From the NCBI GenBank assembly GCA_018241505.1, contig JAFEDS010000017.1, positions 310,001-374,000 of the forward strand: a stretch of DNA of 64,000 bases. The letters are read 5' to 3'. The stretch comes from Pseudomonadota bacterium. GTDB taxonomy: Bacteria > Pseudomonadota > Gammaproteobacteria > Steroidobacterales > Steroidobacteraceae. Below the pieces are notes generated by a model. That model was given only the letters and a program-made list of their open reading frames with translations, had not been told where the DNA came from and ran no database searches. Position numbers and translations under genes: made by a program. Positions 7,986-15,777 of this stretch are shown here, piece after piece. How positions within the stretch are numbered: the first letter of the stretch is position 1; every line of letters starts with the position of its first letter.

Positions 7986-9248
7986 ATGAACGCGATCATT
8001 GATGTGAAGCCCGGGCGCCCGGTCGGCCTCGATAGCCGATTTCGGCTGGTTCGGGATGCCTCACTGGCGCTAGCGGCGCCACTCGCGCCAGAAGACTACG
8101 TCATTCAATCGATGCCGGATGCCAGTCCGGTGAAATGGCACCTGGCCCACACCACCTGGTTCTTCGAAGAATTCGTATTGCAGCACGCGCTGCCGGGCTA
8201 TCGGTTTCATGACGATCAGTTCCGCTTCCTGTTCAACTCCTATTACAACTCCGTGGGGCCGATGCACAGCCGGCCACAACGCGGTTTGTTGTCGCGGCCC
8301 ACTGTCGGTCAGGTCATGGAGTATCGCAAGCGCATCGACGCGCGCATGAGCGAGTTGTTGCAACGGCAGACCTTGTCGCGCGAGCTGCGCGATGTCGTCA
8401 TTCTCGGCTTGAATCACGAGCAACAACACCAGGAACTGTTACTGACGGATATCAAACACCTGTTCAGTTGCAACCCGCTGTTGCCGGCCTACACGCGCGA
8501 GAAGATTGCGCCGGCACGTGCCGCCGCCGCCCTGGAGTTTCAGCGCTTCGAAGGCGGCCTGCTCGAGATCGGCCACGGCGGTGACGGCTTCTGCTTCGAC
8601 AATGAGCAGCCACGTCACCGTACGTACACCGACGCGTTCAGTCTCGCGAATCGCATGGTCACCAACGGCGAATTCCTGGAGTTTGTGCGCGCCGGCGGCT
8701 ACCAGGAACCCGCTCACTGGCTGTCGGACGGTTGGGCAACGGTGCAGGCGCAAGGGTGGCAGCGACCGATTTACTGGACTCCGGATCTCGAGCAGGAGTT
8801 CACGCTCACCGGCTTGCGCGAATTGAATCCGCACTCCCCCGCGTGTCATTTGAGTTACTACGAGGCCGACGCGTTTTCGCGCTGGGCCGGCGCGAGACTG
8901 CCTTCCGAAGTGGAATGGGAGTTGGCCTGTGACGATATGGCGATCCGCGGCAATTTCGTGGAGAACGGCCGCTGGCATCCCGAAGCACCGCCACCCAATA
9001 AGGGGCTCCTGCAAATGTTCGGCGACGTATGGGAGTGGACTCGGTCGGCCTACGCACCTTATCCCGGCTTCACAGCAGCCACGGGCGCGCTGGGCGAGTA
9101 CAACGGCAAATTCATGGTGAACCAGCTCGTACTCAGAGGCGGGTCGTGCGCCACGCCTCTCAGCCACATCCGCGCCACGTACCGCAACTTCTTCAATCCG
9201 GCGGCCCGCTGGCAGTTCACCGGCGCGCGGCTGGCCCGGGATGTTTGA
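7986..9248 (+). CDS. egtB: Ergothioneine-biosynthesis-type iron sulfoxide synthase EgtB
   Basis: The 420-residue protein has the two-domain layout of EgtB. A DinB-like four-helix domain carries the iron-ligand histidines, with VKWHLAHTTWFFEEF near residue 52 and HEQQHQE at residues 144-150. A C-terminal formylglycine-generating-enzyme-like domain carries VEWELAC, FGDVWEWT and LRGGS. EgtB uses O2 and iron to join a sulfur donor (gamma-glutamylcysteine or cysteine) to hercynine. Its usual partner, the histidine methyltransferase EgtD, is not in this window. The related OvoA and SenA enzymes share this fold; OvoA is excluded by the absence of its extra methyltransferase domain, SenA cannot be fully excluded. 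Confidence 0.88.
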   Translation: MNAIIDVKPGRPVGLDSRFRLVRDASLALAAPLAPEDYVIQSMPDASPVKWHLAHTTWFFEEFVLQHALPGYRFHDDQFRFLFNSYYNSVGPMHSRPQRGLLSRPTVGQVMEYRKRIDARMSELLQRQTLSRELRDVVILGLNHEQQHQELLLTDIKHLFSCNPLLPAYTREKIAPARAAAALEFQRFEGGLLEIGHGGDGFCFDNEQPRHRTYTDAFSLANRMVTNGEFLEFVRAGGYQEPAHWLSDGWATVQAQGWQRPIYWTPDLEQEFTLTGLRELNPHSPACHLSYYEADAFSRWAGARLPSEVEWELACDDMAIRGNFVENGRWHPEAPPPNKGLLQMFGDVWEWTRSAYAPYPGFTAATGALGEYNGKFMVNQLVLRGGSCATPLSHIRATYRNFFNPAARWQFTGARLARDV

Positions 9249-9284
9249 GCGGACAGCCCAGGTGCAGCCGGAGTAAAGTACCGT

Positions 9285-9830
9285 GTGGATACAGTCACCC
9301 TGCAAGAAATCAAAGAGTCGATTCGCACCATCCCGGACTACCCGAAGCCGGGCGTGCAGTTTCGGGACATCACGACCTTATTAGGCAATGCCCGCACGTT
9401 CCGGCGCGTCATTGACGAGCTCGTCGAGCCCTGGTCGGTCGCCAAAGTAGATCGCGTGGCCGGCATTGAGGCGCGTGGCTTCATCCTGGGCGGTGCCGTG
9501 GCGCACCAGCTAGCCGCCGGCTTCGTTCCGATCCGCAAGAAGGGCAAGCTACCCCATACCACCGTACGCGTGGCTTATTCGCTCGAGTACGGCCTGGATG
9601 AAATGGAAATGCACGAGGATGCGGTCTCGCGCGGCGAACGCATCATTCTGGTGGATGATTTGATTGCCACCGGTGGCACCGCGGAAGCGGCGGTGAAGTT
9701 GCTGCGCCGGCTGGGCGTGGAAATCCTGGGCGCCTGCTTTGTCATCGACCTGCCCGAGCTGGGCGGATCAAAAAAACTCACCGACCTGGGTGTGCCGGTG
9801 CGAACTCTCGTCTCTTTCGAAGGTCACTGA
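9285..9830 (+). CDS. apt: Adenine phosphoribosyltransferase
   Basis: The 181-residue product matches APRT throughout: the N-terminal [18 protein letters not shown] segment, [14 protein letters not shown] in the middle, and the PRPP-binding loop [18 protein letters not shown] at about residues 120-137. The enzyme salvages adenine to AMP using PRPP in the cytoplasm. The start is GTG 9285, preceded by GGAG at 9270-9273; homology begins immediately after it. Length is normal for the family. Confidence 0.96.
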   Translation: MDTVTLQEIKESIRTIPDYPKPGVQFRDITTLLGNARTFRRVIDELVEPWSVAKVDRVAGIEARGFILGGAVAHQLAAGFVPIRKKGKLPHTTVRVAYSLEYGLDEMEMHEDAVSRGERIILVDDLIATGGTAEAAVKLLRRLGVEILGACFVIDLPELGGSKKLTDLGVPVRTLVSFEGH

Positions 9831-9892
9831 TTTTTCCGTCATACTACGCGCGCCTTGTTTCGCACCAACCACACTCTTTACGGAGAGCTTCG

Positions 9893-10078
9893 ATGTTCAA
9901 ACGCGTTGTACCCGTGCTCAGTCTCATTCTGCTCGCGGGTCCGGTATTTGCCGCCGACACGCCGCCTGCCCAGGATTCATCCGCTTCGGCCCCGGCTGCC
10001 AAAAGCACCGTCAAAAAGCACCATGGCAAGAAGCATCACAAAAGCTCAGCCAGCAGCGAGAGCTCGGCACCCAAGTAA
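9893..10078 (+). CDS. Small exported Lys/His-rich protein
   Basis: This 61-residue product has a clear signal peptide (MFKRVVPVLSLILLAGPVFA, cleavage after about residue 20). The mature part of about 40 residues is made of Ala/Ser and the basic stretch KKHHGKKHHK. ACGGAGAG at 9882 gives a good ribosome-binding site, and a perfect intrinsic terminator follows 30 bases downstream, so it is a real single-gene transcript. The composition recalls acid-shock-type periplasmic proteins or metal-binding His-rich peptides. The function is not established. Confidence 0.75.
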   Translation: MFKRVVPVLSLILLAGPVFAADTPPAQDSSASAPAAKSTVKKHHGKKHHKSSASSESSAPK

Positions 10079-10107
10079 GATTCACATTAAGTAATACCTT
10101 GGTTCAT

Positions 10108-10134
10108 GAGGCCCGCCCCCAGCGGGCCTCTTTT
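10108..10134 (+). terminator. Intrinsic terminator after the small Lys/His-rich gene
   Basis: GAGGCCCGC and GCGGGCCTC form a perfect 9-base-pair stem around a five-base CCCCA loop, directly followed by TTTT. Confidence 0.92.
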
Positions 10135-10266
10135 GTCGGTCCCGGTCCTACATAACTACGCGCAAACCCCGCTGAAGATGCGGCGGTTTCGACTGACGGG
10201 ATGCGACTTTCTGCTACGGTATCGTTCGTTCCCCTGACCATCCTTTATTTTTGTTCGGAGTTGCTC

Positions 10267-10530
10267 ATGAAGATGATTTTGGCTGTTCCCGTTGCTCTGC
10301 TGACTTTCGGCGTGCTCGCCTGCTCGCAGCACAGCACAGCCCCGACGGTCGAGCGTCCCGCCGCCGCCCCCTCGGCTGCGTCGAGTGGAACCAACACTTT
10401 CGGCGAGAGCAAGGATGAAGCGGCCGGCAGCGCTGCCAGCGCGCGCGCAGCCAACTACGGCAGCGAGCCGGCTCCGGCCGCCGATGCGACCCCGCCAGCC
10501 GCGGCTGCCGATTCCGGAGCGCCGAAATGA
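10267..10530 (+). CDS. Small Ala/Pro-rich lipoprotein
   Basis: The 87-residue product starts at ATG 10267, seven bases after GGAG (10257-10260). It has a lipoprotein signal with lipobox FGVLAC (Cys18). The rest (HSTAPTVERPAAAPSAA and similar) is low-complexity Ala/Pro/Ser/Gly with no recognisable domain. The open frame extends upstream to 10201 but the lipoprotein signal fixes the start. The function is unknown. Confidence 0.65.
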   Translation: MKMILAVPVALLTFGVLACSQHSTAPTVERPAAAPSAASSGTNTFGESKDEAAGSAASARAANYGSEPAPAADATPPAAAADSGAPK

Positions 10531-10536
10531 ATCGCG

Positions 10537-10554
10537 CGTAGGAGGACTCCTACG
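10537..10554. other. Inverted repeat downstream of the small lipoprotein gene
   Basis: CGTAGGAG and CTCCTACG are perfect complements separated by GA. No T-run follows, so it is not a standard terminator; it may be an operator or a short repeated element. The rest of the 126-base gap before 10657 shows nothing else I can identify. Confidence 0.4.
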
Positions 10555-10656
10555 ACGATATCAGTCAATATGCGCACATGGGCAGCGCGGCGGCGGGTGG
10601 CCGGCGTCGCGCTCCCGGTACACGCTGCAGGCCATTGAAATGACTGTGCTCACTCC

Positions 10657-10977
10657 ATGATGGAACGTACCGCCCAGCAGACCGCGGCGCTCGCCGACGA
10701 GCTGCGTAACGTCATGCGCCAGGCCGAAAAGCTCGTGCTGGCCTTGAGTGAAGATCGTGACGAGGCCCTCGTAGAATTGCGCGAACGCCTGAGTGTCGCG
10801 GTGGCCGAGGGCAAACGGCGAATGGCGGATATCGAAGAGCAGGCGCGCTTGTTCAAGGACACGGCCGGCCGTGCCGTGGACCAGTTCGTACAGGACAATC
10901 CATGGACGGCGGTAGGAGTGAGTGCCGCCCTCGGCCTGATCCTGGGCGCGTGGCTCGCTTCGGATCACCGTGAGTAA
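10657..10977 (+). CDS. DUF883 (ElaB/YqjD-type) membrane-anchored protein
   Basis: The 106-residue protein has an amphipathic helical region rich in charged residues (about 5-75), then DQFVQDNPWTAVGVSAALG leading into a single C-terminal membrane helix. This is the hallmark of the DUF883/ElaB/YqjD family, tail-anchored inner-membrane proteins linked to stationary phase and ribosome association in Escherichia coli. Two in-frame ATGs (10657 and 10660) are possible. It overlaps the next gene, a histidine kinase, by 8 bases, which suggests co-expression. Confidence 0.85.
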   Translation: MMERTAQQTAALADELRNVMRQAEKLVLALSEDRDEALVELRERLSVAVAEGKRRMADIEEQARLFKDTAGRAVDQFVQDNPWTAVGVSAALGLILGAWLASDHRE

Positions 10978-11644
10978 GCAGAGCGAAGATCGCGAGCGGG
11001 ACCTCTCAGCGCTGTCGCACCACCTGCAGGCTCTGTCCGAGCGGGAAAAATGGGAGCTGGCCCGCAAGCTCCACGATGAGCTGGGCGGGCTGCTGACAGC
11101 GGCCAAGATGGATCTGTCCTGGTTGCAATCCCGTCTCGAAGGCGCCCCGATCCAGGAGCGATTGGCTCAATTGGGCAGCGTGCTCGATGAGGCCATGGAC
11201 CTCAAGCGGCGCGTCGTGGAAGAGCTGCGTCCCTCGCTGCTCGATCACTTTGGTCTGCCCACGGCCCTGCGCGCCTACGTGGAATCCACCTGCGGCAAGG
11301 AAGGTCTGAGCACCCAGGTCGACCTGGTGCACGGCTGCGAGTCGATGTCGAAGGAAACGTCCATCGCACTGTTCCGGATCGTGCAGGAAGGTCTGGCCAA
11401 CATCATCCGCCACGCTCACGCCCGCACCGTGAAGTTGGATATGCACGGCGACGAGGGTAGCTGCGTCATTTCACTCACGGATGATGGCCGCGGTTTCGAT
11501 GCGGACAGCGCTGAATTCCGCTGGTCGCACGGTCTCATGGGAATGCGGCAGCGCGCCGAGGGGCTCGGCGGTCATCTCGAAGTCAAATCCCGTGTTGGAG
11601 TTGGAACGACGCTCAGCGTCGCCGTGCCGCTCTCGCGTCAGTGA
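10970..11644 (+). CDS. Cytoplasmic sensor histidine kinase, NarX/DegS (HisKA_3) type
   Basis: The 224-residue protein contains only the transmitter module. The HisKA_3 phosphorylation helix carries REKWELARKLHDELGG with His35. A HATPase domain follows with the N-box region FRIVQEGLANIIRHAHA, the G1 box DDGRGF and the late box VGVGTTLSV. No sensor domain or membrane helix is present, so input must come from a partner, possibly the DUF883 protein with which it overlaps. The natural output partner of HisKA_3 kinases is a NarL-type regulator, and one lies at 12091-12735. The GTG start at 10970 overlaps the upstream gene. Confidence 0.88.
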   Translation: MSKQSEDRERDLSALSHHLQALSEREKWELARKLHDELGGLLTAAKMDLSWLQSRLEGAPIQERLAQLGSVLDEAMDLKRRVVEELRPSLLDHFGLPTALRAYVESTCGKEGLSTQVDLVHGCESMSKETSIALFRIVQEGLANIIRHAHARTVKLDMHGDEGSCVISLTDDGRGFDADSAEFRWSHGLMGMRQRAEGLGGHLEVKSRVGVGTTLSVAVPLSRQ

Positions 11645-12087
11645 CTTTGGTGCGGCGGCGTCCACTTTGAGTGGCCGTCGACCACAACCGCCTTCAACAG
11701 CGCGATATCGCGCATCTTGTCCAGGAAGTAATCGGCGCCGGCCGCGAAGCAGTGATCGCGGACGAAGTCTGATGCGTAATTGGTGAGAACGACAATCAGC
11801 GGCTGGGAATCGGGCGGATACATCTGGCGCGCCGCGCGGATAACCGCCACGCCGTTGCCCTCCGCCAGCTCGATGTCGACGACGAGTACATCGTAGGCAT
11901 CCTGCTGCAGGCGCGAAACGGCTTCCGATTGCGTGGCGGCCTGCGCCGCTACCTCGATCCGGCCCGGCTCGGACAATAGATCGATCAGGCGCCGGGTCAG
12001 GACGGCCGAATCCTCTATCAGGAGAATGCGCCGTTCAGCCACGACGCTCTCACCTGGACCGGGGGATTGCACTTCCACCGTGCTCAT
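11638..12087 (-). CDS. Single-domain response regulator (REC only)
   Basis: The 149-residue product is a receiver domain: the acidic pocket LLIEDS near the start, the phospho-acceptor in DVLVVDIELAEGNG, the Thr in IVVLTNYAS and the Lys in FLDKMRD. No output domain follows. It probably acts as a phosphate sink or by protein contact within the kinase/regulator cluster. It sits three bases downstream of the NarL-type regulator gene in the same operon and overlaps the kinase gene tail-to-tail by 7 bases. Confidence 0.85.
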   Translation of the reverse strand: MSTVEVQSPGPGESVVAERRILLIEDSAVLTRRLIDLLSEPGRIEVAAQAATQSEAVSRLQQDAYDVLVVDIELAEGNGVAVIRAARQMYPPDSQPLIVVLTNYASDFVRDHCFAAGADYFLDKMRDIALLKAVVVDGHSKWTPPHQSH

Positions 12088-12090
12088 CGC

Positions 12091-12735
12091 CTATTGCAAC
12101 AGGTTGTTCTTGATGGCGTAGTAGGTGATGTCAGCGTTGGTCTTCATACTCATCTTCTCCAGGATACGCGTGCGGTACGTGCTGACAGTCTTCACGCTCA
12201 GAAACAACTTTGCTGCGATTTCCGACACACTCTTGCCTTCGGCGAGCTTGCAGAAGATCTGAAACTCGCGCTCGGACAGCACGCTGTGGCGCGGCTCGCC
12301 CGCCGGCCCCTGCATGCCGCTGACGAGCATTTCCGCCAGCTCGGGACTGACGTAACGGCCGCCCCGCACCGCCGCACGGATCGCCCGGCACAGCTCGCCG
12401 TCATCGGCCGACTTGCTGACAAAGCCGCTCGCGCCCGCCCGCAGTACATTCAAACCGTACTGATTTTCCGGGTAGGAGCTGAGTACCAGCGTCGCCACGG
12501 CTTCATGATGGGCCTTGATCTGTCGCAGAACGTCGAGGCCCGACATGTCGGGCAACGACAGGTCCAGCAGCAGCACATCGCACTGGGCACTGCGCAACAA
12601 GGCCAGGGCCTCGCGCCCCGATTTGGCCTCGCCTGCCCAGGCGAAATCCGGCTGGCTCTCGATGATTTGCTTCAGTCCCATCCGGACGAGCTGATGATCG
12701 TCGGCAACTGCAACTCGTGTAGCGGGCATAATCAC
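12091..12735 (-). CDS. NarL/FixJ-family response regulator
   Basis: The 214-residue product has an N-terminal receiver (ADDHQLVRMG, phospho-acceptor Asp58 in LLLDLSLPDMSG, Lys in GFVSKSADD) and a C-terminal LuxR-type helix-turn-helix (LSEREFQIFCKLAEGKSVSEIA, then SVKTVSTYRTRILEKM). It resembles the UvrY/GacA group by sequence pattern. It is the likely target of the HisKA_3 kinase encoded nearby. A start at 12729 (MPATRV) is equally plausible. It is the first gene of a two-gene leftward operon with the REC-only protein. Confidence 0.9.
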   Translation of the reverse strand: MIMPATRVAVADDHQLVRMGLKQIIESQPDFAWAGEAKSGREALALLRSAQCDVLLLDLSLPDMSGLDVLRQIKAHHEAVATLVLSSYPENQYGLNVLRAGASGFVSKSADDGELCRAIRAAVRGGRYVSPELAEMLVSGMQGPAGEPRHSVLSEREFQIFCKLAEGKSVSEIAAKLFLSVKTVSTYRTRILEKMSMKTNADITYYAIKNNLLQ

Positions 12736-12865
12736 CGTTTCAAGCGCTCCAGGCGCTTAAGTTACGCGCTCCGGCCGAGCTGTCGATGTGGGACTGGAGC
12801 GGCCCGCACCGAAAATCCCGGCGCAATATAGTGTAGGAATCCTCTGACAAGGCGCCGCGCCGCCC

Positions 12866-14248
12866 CTAGTCCTGGGCTCCCACGGCTTCGTCCTTGGCTT
12901 CCGCCTCTACCTCCTTACCAGTATAAGTCTCGAGACGGTTGTATAGCGTCTTCAGACTGACACCCAGAATCTCCGCGGCCTTGCGTTTGACATGGCCGCA
13001 ATACGCCAACGTTGCCATGGTCACGCGCCGCTCGACCTCTTCCAGCGGCGTGCCGACGCGAATCGTTATGGTCGTGCCGTCATCCTGTTTGGGAGCGGCT
13101 TCCGACACTGCGACATCGAACTCGATGACATCGTCTGCCATGATGTACGTGCGCTGCACGTAGTTCTTCAACTCGCGCACGTTGCCGGGCCACGGATGTT
13201 GGTACAGCCGCACCAGCGCATCGCGCGAGAAGGTTTTGTTGGTGGATTCCTTCTTGTTGAGATCATCGAGGAAGAACTGCGCCAGTTGCTCGATGTCGGT
13301 GCCCCGGTCGCGCAGCGGCGGCAGCCGGATCGGAAACACATTCAGGCGGTGATACAGGTCCTCGCGCAATTTGCCGTCCGCGACCGCCTTTTCCGGCTCC
13401 CGGTTGGTGGCACAGATGACGCGCACATCGCTTGCAATGGTCTGGGTACCACCCACACGCAACACCGTGCCGGTCTCGAGGACGCGCAGCAGTTTCACCT
13501 GCAGCTCCATCGGCATTTCGGTGATTTCATCGAGAAAAATCGTCCCGCCGTTGGCGCGCTCGAAGAAACCTTTGTGTTGGCGGTCGGCACCCGTGAAGCT
13601 GCCGCGCTCGTGACCGAACAGCTCGCTCTCTATCAACTGGGGGGCGACGGCACCGCAGTTCAAGGGCAGGAAGGAGCTATCGCGCCGGCGTGACAACTCA
13701 TGGACAGTCGCAGCCGCGAGCTCTTTGCCCGTTCCGCTTTCACCAATGAGCATGACCGTCGCCGACGTCGGCGCCACCCGGGTCAACTGATCGTACAAGA
13801 CCTGCATGCGCGGGGAGCTGCCCAGGATGCGCCCGAAACGACCGAGCTTGCGCAGCTCTTCGCGCAGCTCACCAATTTCATGCTGCAATGCCGAAGTCTT
13901 TTTGGCGTGGCGCAGAACGGCCTGGACGCGGTCGAGATCCGCAGGCTTGACCAGATAGTCGCTGGCACCGGCCCTCAAGGCGGCGACGGCGCTATCCACT
14001 GTTGCGTGGCCCGTTACGATAATGACCTCGGTGGCCTCTGGCTTGTCCAGCTCACGAACCAGCTCGATGCCCTCGCCGTCCGGCAGGCGGAGGTCAGTCA
14101 GCAGCACATCGGGACGCTGCCGCCCAAGCTCGATCCGCGCCTCGCGGATGCTGTGAGCCCGGGCAACGGTAAAGCCCTCCATGCGCGCCACTTCCTGCAG
14201 CCAGTCCACGACATCCGGGTCATCGTCGACAATCAGAGCATGTGCCAT
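12866..14248 (-). CDS. NtrC-family sigma-54-dependent response regulator
   Basis: The 460-residue protein has a receiver domain (Asp52 in DVLLTDLRLPDG), an AAA+ domain and a Fis-type DNA-binding domain (HVKRKAAEILGVSLKTLYNR). The AAA+ domain shows Walker A GESGTGKE, Walker B GGTIFLDEI and the sigma-54-contacting loop. That loop reads GSFTGA rather than the usual GAFTGA, a variant seen in some functional activators. No kinase gene is adjacent; the hybrid kinase at 16647-18320 is a candidate partner. The sigma-54 gene itself is only 4 kb away, and sigma-54-type promoter elements lie nearby, including one divergent from this gene. Confidence 0.93.
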   Translation of the reverse strand: MAHALIVDDDPDVVDWLQEVARMEGFTVARAHSIREARIELGRQRPDVLLTDLRLPDGEGIELVRELDKPEATEVIIVTGHATVDSAVAALRAGASDYLVKPADLDRVQAVLRHAKKTSALQHEIGELREELRKLGRFGRILGSSPRMQVLYDQLTRVAPTSATVMLIGESGTGKELAAATVHELSRRRDSSFLPLNCGAVAPQLIESELFGHERGSFTGADRQHKGFFERANGGTIFLDEITEMPMELQVKLLRVLETGTVLRVGGTQTIASDVRVICATNREPEKAVADGKLREDLYHRLNVFPIRLPPLRDRGTDIEQLAQFFLDDLNKKESTNKTFSRDALVRLYQHPWPGNVRELKNYVQRTYIMADDVIEFDVAVSEAAPKQDDGTTITIRVGTPLEEVERRVTMATLAYCGHVKRKAAEILGVSLKTLYNRLETYTGKEVEAEAKDEAVGAQD

Positions 14249-14285
14249 TTAGTCCTCGGAAACCTCGTTCAAGATAGCCAATGTG

Positions 14286-14301
14286 GGGTACCAGCCTTGC
14301 G
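14286..14301 (+). promoter_or_regulatory. Weak sigma-54-like promoter candidate, divergent from the activator gene
   Basis: GGGTAC-CAGCC-TTGCG keeps the -24 GG (14287-14288) and the -12 GC (14299-14300) ten bases apart, with a TTGC box. The -24 box is degenerate. It faces the small membrane-protein gene at 14356 and lies 38 bases from the start of the NtrC-type activator. Confidence 0.3.
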
Positions 14302-14355
14302 GGAACAATAGATGCGTCGCTCCTAGTAACGAATAGCTGCCGGGAGGGTTGCCGG

Positions 14356-14538
14356 ATGGGCTGGATTATCGGCGTTTTAGCGATCGGCGTCGTCGCGCTG
14401 GGCGCAGGGTACGATCGAAAGCGACAACGAGAGCGCTTTAGGGTATCACGACCCGAGATCAACCGCTGGGAAGAGGAAGGCGGTGCCGTTCCAACGGTCG
14501 AGCCTGTTCAGCCAACGCCCCGGCCAACAACGCATTAA
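14356..14538 (+). CDS. Small single-pass membrane protein
   Basis: The 60-residue product begins at ATG 14356, eight bases after GGGAGG (14342-14347), a strong ribosome-binding site that excludes the upstream in-frame starts. Residues 2-19 (GWIIGVLAIGVVALGAGY) form one membrane helix, followed by a basic stretch and a Pro/Thr-rich tail. No family is recognised. It is divergent from the sigma-54 activator gene, and the 36-base dispersed repeat lies just after its stop. Confidence 0.6.
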   Translation: MGWIIGVLAIGVVALGAGYDRKRQRERFRVSRPEINRWEEEGGAVPTVEPVQPTPRPTTH

Positions 14539-14544
14539 AGCATC

Positions 14545-14580
14545 ATTAGCGCGGCAGTGGCCGCGCTGAGCCCGGGTCCT
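14545..14580. repeat. 36-base dispersed intergenic repeat, copy 1
   Basis: This element matches 33 of 36 bases with 61827-61862. It begins ATTAGCGC and ends GAGCCCGGGTCCT. In this copy GCGCGGC and GCCGCGC form a perfect 7-base-pair hairpin around AGTG; in the other copy the stem is broken by two mismatches. Both copies sit a few bases after a rightward gene. Confidence 0.7.
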
Positions 14581-14586
14581 TTCCAC

Positions 14587-15777
14587 TCAAAGATCCACAG
14601 TGTTAGGTGTGGGCCGGCTCAGCGGCAATCCCGAAATAGCACTGACAATGATCGACGTCACCATCACCACGAGCGTTGCCCCGGCCAACTGGCGGGCAAA
14701 TGGTGCGCTCAGGCCATGGTTGATTGAAAAGGCCAGACAGTAAAGCGAGGCCACGCCCCTGGCTGTAAACCAGGCGACACCGCGCCACTGCGCGTCGGGC
14801 ATCGAAATGCCTCCCAACGCGAGCCTCACGGCCAACGGGCGAATCAGCAGTATCAACACCGCGGCGAATGCGAGCATCCACCACTTGTACTCGATGCTGG
14901 CCACGAGAGTTCCCAACAACACCAGGACCCCGAGCCACGCGCACCGCTCGATGCGCGCCGAGATCCGCAGTACCCGCGGCATCAGCGGGCGGTTTCGCAG
15001 TGGCCGGCGCAAACGCCCCCCGTGAGAAAGGGCCACACCCGCGGCGAAGACGGCCAGAAAGCCATCGGTCCGGATCGCCATGGCCGCACCGTAAGCCAGG
15101 GCCGCCGCCGCGAACACCATGGCCTCTTCGAGAAAATCCGCCTGACGCTCCGGATCGAGCAACTTGATCCAGCGAGCCATGCCCGCGCCGATCAGTCCAC
15201 CCGCTGCGATACCTCCCGCGAGCGACCACGCCCCCAGGAGCGATGCCGGTCCGAGGGCCGCGGATTCCGCATCACTCAGACCCATCCATCCCAGAATCAA
15301 CATCACCAGGGCGGCTGCGAACCCATTGTTGATTCCGCTTTCGGCGGACAGGATGAACGCGGGCGAATCCTGTTCCGTTTCCGGGTGTGCACCGACATCC
15401 GCGGCCAGCACCGAGTCGCTGGGAGCGATGACCGCACCCAGCAGCAACGATTGGGCGAGGCTCATATCGAACATGAGGTGCGCGGCGGCGGCGGCGAGTC
15501 CGACGGTCGCGAGAGTGGTGAGAGTCGCGAGCCGCAGCGGGATCCGCCAGGTACGCCAGTCGATCGGCAGTTTCAGCCGCAGTCCCAGACAAAACAGACA
15601 GGTGAGCAGGACGATCTCACTGACGGTTTCAATCGGCGCGCCGTCCTCCAACAACTGCGGACGCAGCAGCCGCAGACCCAGGGGGCCCAGCAAGGCGCCA
15701 ATTGCGAGTGCGACGATAGCCGCGTGCGCGGGACGTCGCGTCAGTGCGAAATCGATTCTATTGCCGGGCGTGGCCAC
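14587..15777 (-). CDS. CPA1-type sodium/proton antiporter
   Basis: The 396-residue membrane protein has about 11-12 hydrophobic helices, the transport-site motif GAVIAPSDSVLAADV (with the key Asp) at about residues 113-127 and the neighbouring ESGINNGFAAALV motif at about 145-157. These are the NhaP/CPA1 core motifs. It lacks a long cytoplasmic C-terminal domain, so this is a short form. It overlaps the upstream DUF2383 gene by 20 bases, so the two are an operon, linking ion homeostasis to the stress island. Confidence 0.88.
   Translation of the reverse strand: MATPGNRIDFALTRRPAHAAIVALAIGALLGPLGLRLLRPQLLEDGAPIETVSEIVLLTCLFCLGLRLKLPIDWRTWRIPLRLATLTTLATVGLAAAAAHLMFDMSLAQSLLLGAVIAPSDSVLAADVGAHPETEQDSPAFILSAESGINNGFAAALVMLILGWMGLSDAESAALGPASLLGAWSLAGGIAAGGLIGAGMARWIKLLDPERQADFLEEAMVFAAAALAYGAAMAIRTDGFLAVFAAGVALSHGGRLRRPLRNRPLMPRVLRISARIERCAWLGVLVLLGTLVASIEYKWWMLAFAAVLILLIRPLAVRLALGGISMPDAQWRGVAWFTARGVASLYCLAFSINHGLSAPFARQLAGATLVVMVTSIIVSAISGLPLSRPTPNTVDL

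Noticed and set aside
10537-10554. Inverted repeat as intrinsic terminator
   Set aside because: The loop is too short and no T-run follows on either strand.
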